Part shown: piece by piece, positions 1-5,886 of the stretch
Position numbering within the stretch: position 1 is the first letter of the stretch
Layout of the letters: every line of letters begins with the position of its first letter
Assembly (NCBI GenBank): GCA_018399855.1
Contig: JAGYNX010000077.1
Span: 1 to 8,470 of the forward strand
Length of the DNA: 8,470 nt
From: Spirochaetota bacterium
GTDB lineage: Bacteria > Spirochaetota > UBA4802 > UB4802
Direction of reading: 5' to 3'
The notes under the pieces: generated by a model
What the model was told of the DNA's origin: nothing
Databases searched by the model: none
What the model saw: only the letters and a program-made list of their open reading frames with translations
Made by a program: the position numbers and the translations under genes

Positions 1-9
1 ACCAGGCAC

Positions 10-38
10 TTGACACACTCAGTTATCTCGATTATGGG
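10..38 (+). promoter_or_regulatory. possible sigma70-type promoter for the YlbF-family gene
   Basis: A perfect TTGACA at 10-15 is followed after 17 bases by TATGGG (33-38), a weak -10 match (3 of 6). The 11-base string CTTGACACACT that contains the -35 also occurs at the rpsT promoter on the other strand. If used, it would give a leader of about 100 bases carrying the 73-101 hairpin. The poor -10 keeps confidence low. Confidence 0.3.
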
Positions 39-59
39 CAGGTTCTTTTAAAATGTCAA
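31..59 (-). promoter_or_regulatory. sigma70-type promoter pointing left out of the window
   Basis: Read on the minus strand, TTGACA (54-59) is followed after exactly 17 bases by CATAAT (31-36), a 5 of 6 match to the -10 consensus. An AT-rich stretch lies upstream of the -35. By sequence it is among the best promoters in the window. It would serve a leftward gene beyond the left edge, divergent from the YlbF-family gene, and it overlaps the weaker rightward promoter candidate. Confidence 0.45.
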
Positions 60-72
60 TTAATAAAAAAAC

Positions 73-101
73 AAAAAGTCATTGCGCTAAAATGACCTTT
101 T
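73..101 (-). terminator. terminator-like hairpin, best oriented leftward
   Basis: GTCATT (78-83) pairs with AATGAC (91-96) around a 7-base loop. A further A/T stem is interrupted by one bulged base. On the minus strand the stem is followed by a long T tract (TTTTTGTTTTTTT), typical of an intrinsic terminator. On the plus strand only four T's follow. No minus-strand gene lies just upstream of it in that direction, so it may insulate the leftward promoter or end an antisense transcript. It could also act as a weak leader hairpin for the YlbF-family gene. Confidence 0.4.
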
Positions 102-142
102 CTGTTAATCCTCCATAAAGAAGTTTTACAAAGGAGTAGGTA

Positions 143-532
143 ATGGAAGAAATAATCAGCAGGGCAAATGAACTTGGTTTAATGATCAAGGGTACAGATG
201 TATACAAGAGATACGTTGAAGTTGTGAAAAAGCTGGAAGAGAATCCAGAATCCAGAAAGCTGCTCGAAGAATTCGCGCAACTAAGTGAAACAGTACAGCA
301 GAAAGAAGGCACGGGTCAGCCTGTCGAGGTTGAAGAAAAACAAAAAATCGAAGAACTTTCAGCGAAGGTGTCCGAAGACGAGTTGTTAAAAGAATTTATT
401 ACCACGCAGTCTTATTACATGAACCTTATGATGATGATACAGAAGGCGATAAGTGAACCCGAGGGTGAACCTATTCAGGAATCAAAGATAGTAAAGCCAA
501 ACCAGCCGGGAAAAATAATAACCGACCTGTAA
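143..532 (+). CDS. YlbF/YmcA family protein (Com_YlbF)
   Basis: A 129-residue, largely alpha-helical, charged cytoplasmic protein. Residues 1-105 fit the YlbF/YmcA family: an N-terminal helix (EEIISRANELGLMIK), a tyrosine-rich segment (DVYKRYVEVVKKL), an NPESRKLLEEF segment, then two more predicted helices ending in a methionine-rich MNLMMMIQKAI. The last 24 residues are a proline- and charge-rich tail that looks disordered. In Bacillus, YlbF, YmcA and YaaT form a complex that acts with RNase Y in mRNA maturation and affects competence and biofilm formation. Whether that role holds here is unknown, and no partner gene is in the window. The start is supported by AAAGGAG about eight bases upstream of the ATG. 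The gene stands alone and ends in a strong terminator. The family call is from remembered pattern, not a search. Confidence 0.8.
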   Translation: MEEIISRANELGLMIKGTDVYKRYVEVVKKLEENPESRKLLEEFAQLSETVQQKEGTGQPVEVEEKQKIEELSAKVSEDELLKEFITTQSYYMNLMMMIQKAISEPEGEPIQESKIVKPNQPGKIITDL

Positions 533-534
533 AT

Positions 535-568
535 AAAAAGCGGGAGTATAAATACGCTCCCGCTTTTT
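535..568. terminator. bidirectional intrinsic terminator
   Basis: GCGGGAG (540-546) pairs with CTCCCGC (557-563). The stem is flanked by AAAAA (535-539) and TTTTT (564-568), so each strand ends in a U tract. It sits between the convergent YlbF-family and aminotransferase genes, two bases after one stop codon and 22 bases from the other, and can serve both. Confidence 0.92.
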
Positions 569-590
569 ATTATTGTGAATGTAGACATGA

Positions 591-1802
591 TCAGCTTATT
601 TTACTGACCGCCTCCGCGATTCGTTTTAATCCTTCAGAAATATTCTCATCAGAAGTGGCAAATGACATTCTGAGGTTCTTTTGAGTACCAAAGGCGATAC
701 CCGGTACCGCGGCAACCTTCGCTTCTTCAAGAAGGTATGCGCAAAACCTGCCTGAAAGGTCGTCATTATCGAAGTTCTTTTCCATGTCTTTCCAGCCAGG
801 AAGGGATGCGATGCCCTCTATATTGGGATACGCGTAAAATGCCCCGTCTGGATTAAGACATGAGAATCCCGGTATTTCATTGAGGCCGTTTACTATGAGT
901 GATCGCCTGCGAGTAAAGGCTTTTACCATCTCGGTAATAACACCCTGGTCTCCGGTTAATGCTTCAACTGCTGCCCATTGAGAAATGGAAGCAGGGTTGG
1001 AAGTAGACTGGCTTTGCAGTACCTCGGCTTTTTTTATAATGTCTTCATCAGCTGCCATGTACCCTATACGCCAGCCTGTCATTGAATAGGCCTTAGATAC
1101 ACCGTTCAGCACTACTGTCAGATTTTTCATTTCAGGGGCAACGGTGACGATATTTTCAAAGTTATTACCATCATAAAGGATTGATTCATATATATCATCT
1201 GATATGGCTATGATACCTTTTTCAAGTAGAATATCTGCAATGGCCTTCAGTTCGTGCTTTTTGTACATTGAACCGGTTGGATTGGATGGTGAATTGATAA
1301 CTACTGCCCGGGTCTTCCGGGTAATGGCTTTTTTCAGCTGTTCTGAAGTCATCTTGAAGTTGCTTAACTCGTCGGTTTGAATAATCACGGGTTTTCCGTC
1401 GGCAAGTTCAACCATGGCGGGGTATGAAACCCAGTAAGGTGCCGGTATTATTACCTCGTCTCCCTTGTCCAGTAGAATCTGCATGAGATTATAGAATGAA
1501 TGTTTACCACCACAGTTTACTGTTATTTCAGCCGGTGTATATTTTAGTTGATTGTCACGCGCAAATTTTTGTGCTATGGCATTTTTTAATTCGGGAATCC
1601 CGCCGGCGGGAGTGTACTTAGTCTTCCCTGTTTCTATGGCACGTATGGCAGCGTCTTTTATTGATCTTGGTGTATCAAAGTCAGGCTCACCCGAACCGAA
1701 TCCAATAACATCAATACCCTGCGCTTTCATGGATTTGGCAAGGGCAGTAATAGCCAGGGTTGGTGATGGTTTAACCTTTTCAATCCTACGTGAGAATTTC
1801 AT
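591..1802 (-). CDS. class I PLP-dependent aminotransferase, aspartate aminotransferase type (Ib)
   Basis: A 403-residue fold-type I PLP enzyme, full length for the bacterial subgroup Ib aspartate aminotransferases. Visible marks: GSGEPDFDTP (37-45 region, substrate loop), SNPTG (173-177), SDDIYE with D202 and Y205 (PLP ring contacts), the Schiff-base lysine K237 in GVSKAYS, WRIGY with R245 (phosphate contact), and LRMSF with R378 (substrate alpha-carboxylate). GGK at 98-100 fits the lysine that reads the distal carboxylate in Ib enzymes. The expected reaction is aspartate + 2-oxoglutarate to oxaloacetate + glutamate in the cytoplasm; some relatives also use prephenate or aromatic substrates, so exact specificity is open. 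The ATG has AGAGGAA about 8 bases upstream. It is monocistronic, ends at the shared terminator and is divergent from the MBL hydrolase. Confidence 0.9.
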   Translation of the reverse strand: MKFSRRIEKVKPSPTLAITALAKSMKAQGIDVIGFGSGEPDFDTPRSIKDAAIRAIETGKTKYTPAGGIPELKNAIAQKFARDNQLKYTPAEITVNCGGKHSFYNLMQILLDKGDEVIIPAPYWVSYPAMVELADGKPVIIQTDELSNFKMTSEQLKKAITRKTRAVVINSPSNPTGSMYKKHELKAIADILLEKGIIAISDDIYESILYDGNNFENIVTVAPEMKNLTVVLNGVSKAYSMTGWRIGYMAADEDIIKKAEVLQSQSTSNPASISQWAAVEALTGDQGVITEMVKAFTRRRSLIVNGLNEIPGFSCLNPDGAFYAYPNIEGIASLPGWKDMEKNFDNDDLSGRFCAYLLEEAKVAAVPGIAFGTQKNLRMSFATSDENISEGLKRIAEAVSKIS

Positions 1803-1913
1803 GCTTGATTCCTCTTTATATCAATAAATTTTATAATAAGAGCAGATTGAATGCAGTGCGTAGTATGCCGGTGTTGCTATTTAGAGAGCGAGTAAACATG
1901 AAGGATTGCAGGT

Positions 1914-1942
1914 AATTAAAAGTAAACCGGAAAACATGTCAA
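1914..1942 (-). promoter_or_regulatory. possible promoter for the aminotransferase gene
   Basis: On the minus strand TTGACA (1937-1942) is followed after 17 bases by TTAATT (1914-1919), a weak -10. An ATAAAATA stretch lies directly upstream. The 16 bases 1936-1951 match 6527-6542, upstream of another minus-strand gene, at 15 positions. It would give a leader of about 105 bases. The rest of the 284-base intergenic region (1803-2086) shows no RNA gene or riboswitch that I recognise. Confidence 0.35.
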
Positions 1943-2006
1943 GTATTTTATAACGCGCATTGCACAGTGTCTTCGCTATTCATTCACATGTATTGATAAA
2001 ATTCTC

Positions 2007-2035
2007 TTGCATAAATGCAGAATAAACCTCATAAT
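2007..2035 (+). promoter_or_regulatory. possible promoter for the MBL-fold hydrolase gene
   Basis: TTGCAT (2007-2012) and CATAAT (2030-2035, 5 of 6 match) are separated by 17 bases and lie about 50 bases before the start codon. A short inverted repeat, TGCAT-AA-ATGCA (2008-2019), overlaps the -35 and could be an operator, though arms this short arise by chance. Confidence 0.4.
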
Positions 2036-2086
2036 TGCCGGATGTTTCATAAAGGACGCAGCATAGATATACATTGAGGTAGTATA

Positions 2087-3043
2087 ATGAAAGTCAGATT
2101 CTGGGGTGTACGGGGATCAATTCCCACTCCACTCAGCAACGAGGTAATACAATACAAGATTTCAAAAGCCCTGTCACTTGCGTCCCCGAAAGATATAGCT
2201 TCAGAAGAATCAATTGAGTCATTTGTGCGATCCCTTCCCCTGTCAATCGCTGGCAGTTATGGTGGGAATACCACAACACTCGAGGTGAGAAACAAGTATA
2301 ACGACCTCATAATAATTGACTGCGGCACCGGGATAAAACATCTTGGAAATCAATTATTGAAAGAAGAATTCGGCAAAGGGCAGGGGACAGGCACAATTCT
2401 TCTAACCCATACCCACTGGGATCATATCCAGGGAATACCATTTTTCGGACCATTCTACATACCAGGCAACAAGTTTAATATATATTCACCTTATAAGGAT
2501 ATAAAGGACCGGGTTGAGTATCAGCAGGTCTTCACCCATTTCCCCATCAATTTAGAATATATGCTGGCTCAAAAGGAGTTTTTCATCATCGACCGTGAGG
2601 GTGAGTTGTTTCTGAACGATATGCGCATACTGAATAAAAGCATGCGCCATCCCGGCGGGTCTTACGGTTTCAGGTTCGAGGAGGATGGGAAAACATTTGT
2701 TTTCACCAGTGATTGTGAGTTCAATATTGATGAACTTGACAAGATAGAAAGTTACCGTGAGTTTTTTCAGGATGCGGACGTGTGCGTGTTCGATACACAG
2801 TATACTTTTGAAGAATCGATAAACAAAATTGACTGGGGACATTCATCCGCGTCAATAGCCATTGACGTGGCAAACATGTTTAATATTAAGAAATTAATCC
2901 TTTTTCACCATGAGCCCGATTACAATGATGAAAAGCTCGACGCGGTGCTTTCAAATGCAAAATCATATATCAATATGAATACCCGGAGAAGGGGGAAACT
3001 TGAGGTGGGAATCGCCTACGAGGGGCTTGAGCTGGAAATCTGA
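2087..3043 (+). CDS. MBL-fold metallohydrolase, PhnP-like group
   Basis: A 318-residue cytoplasmic metallo-beta-lactamase-fold protein. It opens with MKVRFWGVRGSIPTP, the characteristic first strand and turn of a widespread MBL subgroup, then YGGNTTTLEV (58-67) and IIDCGTG (77-82). The metal motif HTHWDH is at 108-113 (H108, H110, D112, H113). Further likely ligands are H188 (MRHPG), D209 (TSDCE) and H252 or H274 (WGHSS, FHHEP). Residues 16-57 form a helical insertion before the core. Relatives include phosphodiesterases such as PhnP and RNase Z-like enzymes; the substrate cannot be read from sequence and no phn genes are nearby. The start is set by TTGAGGT six bases before the ATG. It ends on TGA at the base before the convergent ktrA stop, with no terminator between them. 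No signal peptide is present. Confidence 0.85.
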   Translation: MKVRFWGVRGSIPTPLSNEVIQYKISKALSLASPKDIASEESIESFVRSLPLSIAGSYGGNTTTLEVRNKYNDLIIIDCGTGIKHLGNQLLKEEFGKGQGTGTILLTHTHWDHIQGIPFFGPFYIPGNKFNIYSPYKDIKDRVEYQQVFTHFPINLEYMLAQKEFFIIDREGELFLNDMRILNKSMRHPGGSYGFRFEEDGKTFVFTSDCEFNIDELDKIESYREFFQDADVCVFDTQYTFEESINKIDWGHSSASIAIDVANMFNIKKLILFHHEPDYNDEKLDAVLSNAKSYINMNTRRRGKLEVGIAYEGLELEI

Positions 3044-3733
3044 TTATTTTGCGTTTTGAAGTCGCTCAATATCATTCAGTTTCCCCACTACCACCATTAT
3101 TGTATTTGGTTTAATAATATCTTCACCCGTGGGAGCTATCTTTATGTTAACGTTCTTTCCGGAAAGGTCGTACTTGTCCCCGTTATGGGCCAGGTCTTTA
3201 AGCCCGATAACCTGGCACCCGAATTTTGTGCTGATTTGCAGTTCTTTCAAAGGCTTGTTGAGAAAACTTTTGGGAGGATCAACTTCAAGTATTCCGTATT
3301 CATCGCTGAGTGGCAGGTAGTCCATCGCGTTTTTAAGTGACAGCCTGTTGGCTATGCGAATAGCCATGTCCCTTTCAGGGAACACAACGTCGTGCACCCC
3401 TATCATTTTAAGTATTTTTCCATGATCTTCAGATATGGCACGGACGATAATTCGCGGTATGCCGATTTCTTTCATGTAAAGTGAAATAAGAATGCTGGAG
3501 GTCATGTCCTGACCGATGCTGATGATGGCGGCATCAAAATCTGATATGGCCAGTGATTCCAGTACTTCCTTGCTTGACGCGTCACCGATTATGGCATGGG
3601 TGATAAAATCCTTGGCTTTCTGAACGATGTCCTTGTTGGAATCCATACCAAGAACTTCACAGTTGTTATCAACCAGTGTCCGTGAGATATTAAAACCGAA
3701 ATTTCCAAGTCCAATTACAAAAAATTTCTTCAT
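3044..3733 (-). CDS. ktrA: KtrA/TrkA-type potassium uptake regulatory subunit (RCK)
   Basis: A 229-residue soluble protein with two domains. Residues 1 to about 130 are an RCK_N Rossmann fold with GLGNFG (8-13), an acidic residue after the second strand (D31 in GMDSNKD) and GDAS (50-53), the usual signature for binding NAD(H) or ATP/ADP. Residues of about 140-226 are the RCK_C (TrkA_C) ligand-binding domain, which in several relatives binds cyclic di-AMP. The length fits KtrA (about 220 residues) rather than the double-length TrkA of E. coli. In the complex an octameric ring gates the KtrB dimer on the cytoplasmic face. The gene starts two bases after the ktrB stop, so translation is probably coupled. 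A weak AGGG lies within the end of ktrB. It abuts the convergent MBL gene. Confidence 0.93.
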   Translation of the reverse strand: MKKFFVIGLGNFGFNISRTLVDNNCEVLGMDSNKDIVQKAKDFITHAIIGDASSKEVLESLAISDFDAAIISIGQDMTSSILISLYMKEIGIPRIIVRAISEDHGKILKMIGVHDVVFPERDMAIRIANRLSLKNAMDYLPLSDEYGILEVDPPKSFLNKPLKELQISTKFGCQVIGLKDLAHNGDKYDLSGKNVNIKIAPTGEDIIKPNTIMVVVGKLNDIERLQNAK

Positions 3734-3735
3734 GG

Positions 3736-5091
3736 CTACCCTATCATTATATGTTCTTCAGGATATTGAATACTAATTTCCTTCTTATGAGATGTCAATG
3801 CCAATATGAGGGTTAGCGGCCCAAGTCTTCCAACAAACATGATGATGCACATGAGAATTCTTCCTGGTTCAGAGGTGAGTGTTGTAAGCCCCGTTGAAAG
3901 TCCTACTGTTCCAAAGGCTGACGTAACCTCAAAAAGGATTGATAGAAATGTATGTTCAACGTTAAAGCTTGATATTGATAGTATAATGAAGGTAAATAAT
4001 GAAATAAAAAGAAATGATAGTATTATCAGTGTAGTACTTTTTTCAATGCTGTCAATCCCCGGCGATCGTTCCCATATTACAACGTTACTTTTACCCATGA
4101 TTCTTGATACGATGAGCATTACAATTATGCCGATGGTTGTAGTTTTTATGCCACCAGCGATTGATCCGGGTGAACCACCGATAAACATGAGACCGATCAT
4201 CATAAAAAGGGTGTTTTCCCTGAGGTTGCCAATGTCAACAGTATTAAACCCTGCAGTTCTGCAGGTTACCGACTGGAAGAAAGAGGTGAGCAGTTTTTGT
4301 GGTAATGACTGGTTTTCAAGAGCCCCGGTCCATTCTAAAATTAGAAAAAGCAGCATCCCCCCTGCTATCAGGATGGTGGTTATTATAAGTACAAACCTTG
4401 TGTGAATGGAGAGATTTCTCCAGAAATTGCGGGTGATGCCGGTCAGTGGGCTGGTTAGTTCTGTTAAAACCAGGAATCCAAGTCCCCCCAGTATAACCGC
4501 GATAGCTATGGTCAGCACTATTATGGGATTACCATGGAATCCCATGAGGCTGTCTGAAAATGTTGAAAAGCCGGCATTACAGAAGGCTGAAATCGCGTGA
4601 AATATTGAATGCCATATTGCTTCAGGTAGTGGGAAATGCTGAATAAACTGGGTTAAAAGAATAAGGGCGGTTATTAATTCAATGATCACCGTATACAGCA
4701 CAATTCGTACCAGGATGTTTCTGAATGGCATAGCACTGACGTCGCTGTAAACGCTTTGCAGGGTAAACCGCCACTTGATTGAAAGGCTACCTCCCATCAT
4801 CGAAAGAATAGCTATGGAGAATGTCATTATCCCCATTCCACCGAACTGGAGTAGCAGAAGTATTACTCCCTGTCCGAAGAGGGTGAAGTCGACCGGCGTA
4901 TCAAGTACAATGAGTCCGGTGACACATACTGCTGATGTTGAGGTAAATAACGCGTCGATTAATGATATGCCATTAGTTGTACTAACCGGAAGAAGAAGCA
5001 GCCCCATGCCAGTAATAATTAGCATCAGAAAACTCAAAAGAATTTTCTGTATAGGAGGAATCTCTTTTATGAATTGTATCATTGTTTTCAT
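3736..5091 (-). CDS. ktrB: KtrB/TrkH-type potassium transporter membrane subunit
   Basis: A 451-residue integral membrane protein of the SKT superfamily: four repeats of membrane helix, pore loop, membrane helix. All four selectivity-filter loops are visible: AVCVTGL (54-60), AFCNAGF (169-175), TCRTAGF (276-282) and AFGTVGL (392-398), each with the filter glycine. The gating-loop region GGSPGSIAGGIKTTT (305-319) lies in the third repeat and GRLGP with R422 in the last, matching the conserved gate arginine. Length fits KtrB (about 440-460), not the longer TrkH. It moves K+ into the cytoplasm, Na+-dependent in many relatives, with KtrA. The ATG lacks a visible Shine-Dalgarno and lies five bases from a terminator-like stem; a second ATG three codons on is no better. 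It is probably transcribed by read-through from the tRNA unit. Confidence 0.95.
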   Translation of the reverse strand: MKTMIQFIKEIPPIQKILLSFLMLIITGMGLLLLPVSTTNGISLIDALFTSTSAVCVTGLIVLDTPVDFTLFGQGVILLLLQFGGMGIMTFSIAILSMMGGSLSIKWRFTLQSVYSDVSAMPFRNILVRIVLYTVIIELITALILLTQFIQHFPLPEAIWHSIFHAISAFCNAGFSTFSDSLMGFHGNPIIVLTIAIAVILGGLGFLVLTELTSPLTGITRNFWRNLSIHTRFVLIITTILIAGGMLLFLILEWTGALENQSLPQKLLTSFFQSVTCRTAGFNTVDIGNLRENTLFMMIGLMFIGGSPGSIAGGIKTTTIGIIVMLIVSRIMGKSNVVIWERSPGIDSIEKSTTLIILSFLFISLFTFIILSISSFNVEHTFLSILFEVTSAFGTVGLSTGLTTLTSEPGRILMCIIMFVGRLGPLTLILALTSHKKEISIQYPEEHIMIG

Positions 5092-5096
5092 AAAAT

Positions 5097-5123
5097 AAAG
5101 GGTATATTGAGTATATACCCTTT
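5097..5123 (-). terminator. intrinsic terminator/attenuator between tRNA-Val and ktrB
   Basis: On the minus strand AAAGGGTATA pairs perfectly with TATACCCTTT (10 bp) around a 7-base loop, then continues as ATTTT into the ktrB ATG. It lies 27 bases after the tRNA 3' end. The AT-rich stem and short, interrupted T tract suggest partial termination, which would allow read-through into ktrBA. It could also be a processing or stability element at the 5' end of the ktr message. Confidence 0.7.
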
Positions 5124-5150
5124 ACCATTAATTGTAGAATTACTTTGATT

Positions 5151-5223
5151 TGGGCGCTACAGGGCTTGAACCTGTGACCCTCTGCTTGTAAGGCAGATGC
5201 TCTCCCAGCTGAGCTAAGCGCCC
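5151..5223 (-). tRNA. tRNA-Val (anticodon UAC)
   Basis: A 73-base cloverleaf. The acceptor stem GGGCGCT/AGCGCCC is perfect (7 bp) with discriminator A. The D stem is GCTC/GAGC with a GG-containing loop. The anticodon stem TCTGC/GCAGA encloses the loop CTTACAA, giving anticodon TAC, which reads valine GUA and probably other GUN codons. A 5-base variable loop is followed by T arm ACAGG-TTCGAAC-CCTGT. The 3' CCA is not encoded. The first ten bases of the tRNA are also the last ten bases of the upstream hup reading frame, stop codon included. I see no convincing promoter for the tRNA alone inside hup, so it is probably cut from the rpsT-hup transcript. Confidence 0.97.
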
Positions 5224-5495
5224 TCATGTATGTCCCGATCTGTTGATCGGCTTGGTTTGAAACTCAATACTGATCTTGCCGGTACGTCTACTGTTCTTCT
5301 GGCGATGGGGGAGTACACGTTGCGTTCTTTCTTCTCATTACGCTGAAATACGCCAAAACCCCGAATCTCTACTTTTTCGCCTTTATCTACGCTTTCAATT
5401 ATTGCGTCAAGAAAATTATCGACAATGTATTGCACTTTTCTTCGCGGTAGTCCGCTTTGACGGGTGATCTTGTCGATAATTTCAATTTTCGTCAA
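5214..5495 (-). CDS. hup: HU/IHF-family DNA-binding protein
   Basis: A 93-residue histone-like protein of normal HU length. Residues 1-45 form the helical dimerisation part (KIEIIDKITRQSGLPRRK). GFGVF (46-50) is the family hallmark, followed by the DNA-embracing beta arm (ERNVYSPIARRTVDVPA, with P63 at the intercalating-proline position) and the closing LSFKPS. The arm lacks the usual RNPxTG wording, so it is a divergent HU/IHF member, as in some spirochaetes. It bends and compacts DNA as a dimer. The start is TTG at 5493-5495: GGAG sits nine bases upstream and an in-frame TGA lies three codons before it, so no earlier start is possible. It follows rpsT by 19 bases, in the same operon. The final Gly-Ala-stop is encoded by the 5' end of tRNA-Val. 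An internal hairpin lies at 5235-5250. Confidence 0.92.
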   Translation of the reverse strand: MTKIEIIDKITRQSGLPRRKVQYIVDNFLDAIIESVDKGEKVEIRGFGVFQRNEKKERNVYSPIARRTVDVPARSVLSFKPSRSTDRDIHEGA

Positions 5496-5514
5496 GACGC
5501 ATCACTCCGTTGCA

Positions 5515-5793
5515 TTACTGCTGCAACGCAGCGTTAACCTTTTTCGCCATCCTAGATTTTTTACGGGCAGCCGTTTTCCAGTGAACCACCTTTTTACGGG
5601 CGGCCGTATCTAATGTTTTGACGAAATCAATATAATCCTGCTGCAGTTTCTCGTTGTCAAAACCTTCTTTCGCGTCAATCTGGCGCGCAACCTTTTTATG
5701 GGCGGTTCTGATTGATGAACGAACCTTTGAGTTCCGTTCTCTGCGCTTTTCGTTCTGACGATTTCTTTTAATTGCTGATTTAATGTTAGCCAA
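5515..5793 (-). CDS. rpsT: 30S ribosomal protein S20
   Basis: A 92-residue, very basic, helical protein that binds 16S rRNA in the 30S body. It begins (M)ANIKSAIKRNRQNEKRRERN, the canonical S20 start, and ends with the conserved TAARKKSRMAKKVNA region. I place the start at the TTG at 5791-5793, although the frame stays open another 16 codons upstream. From this TTG the protein begins exactly where S20 family members do, and AAGGTG lies a few bases upstream. E. coli rpsT is also known to start with UUG, which is linked to autogenous control by S20, so the same control is plausible here. It is first in the rpsT-hup-tRNA block. A TAARKK peptide occurs twice (63-68 and 74-79), a normal feature of this lysine-rich C-terminal part. 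Confidence 0.95.
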   Translation of the reverse strand: MANIKSAIKRNRQNEKRRERNSKVRSSIRTAHKKVARQIDAKEGFDNEKLQQDYIDFVKTLDTAARKKVVHWKTAARKKSRMAKKVNAALQQ

Positions 5794-5840
5794 TTCTACA
5801 CCTTCACTCTTTAAAAAAATTTCATTGAACAGGCCCGGCA

Positions 5841-5869
5841 ACTATGTATTTGGTATCAAAGTGTGTCAA
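5841..5869 (-). promoter_or_regulatory. promoter of the rpsT-hup-tRNA-Val block
   Basis: On the minus strand a perfect TTGACA (5864-5869) is followed after 17 bases by CATAGT (5841-5846, 4 of 6). A run of A and T resembling an UP element lies upstream (5871-5890), as expected for a strongly expressed ribosomal operon. It lies about 48 bases before the TTG start and overlaps nothing but the tail after the upstream gene's stop. Confidence 0.6.
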
Positions 5870-5886
5870 GAAAATATTATAAAAAA

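Noticed and set aside
79..312. A 77-codon minus-strand frame with a serine-rich product.
   Set aside because: It is antisense to the YlbF-family gene, crosses the hairpin and has composition typical of a shadow frame.
3806..4405. A 199-codon plus-strand frame, with others at 4406-4600 and 4775-5098.
   Set aside because: All lie antisense to ktrB, whose four pore loops are intact. Their proline, isoleucine and methionine-rich products are complements of hydrophobic codons.
5559..5606. A direct repeat of about 15 bases within rpsT.
   Set aside because: It encodes the TAARKK peptide twice, a natural outcome of the lysine- and alanine-rich S20 C-terminal region.
5794..5841. A 16-residue N-terminal extension of S20 from an upstream TTG.
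   Set aside because: S20 proteins start at the MANIKS position, the upstream TTG has no clear ribosome site, and it overlaps the predicted -10 region.
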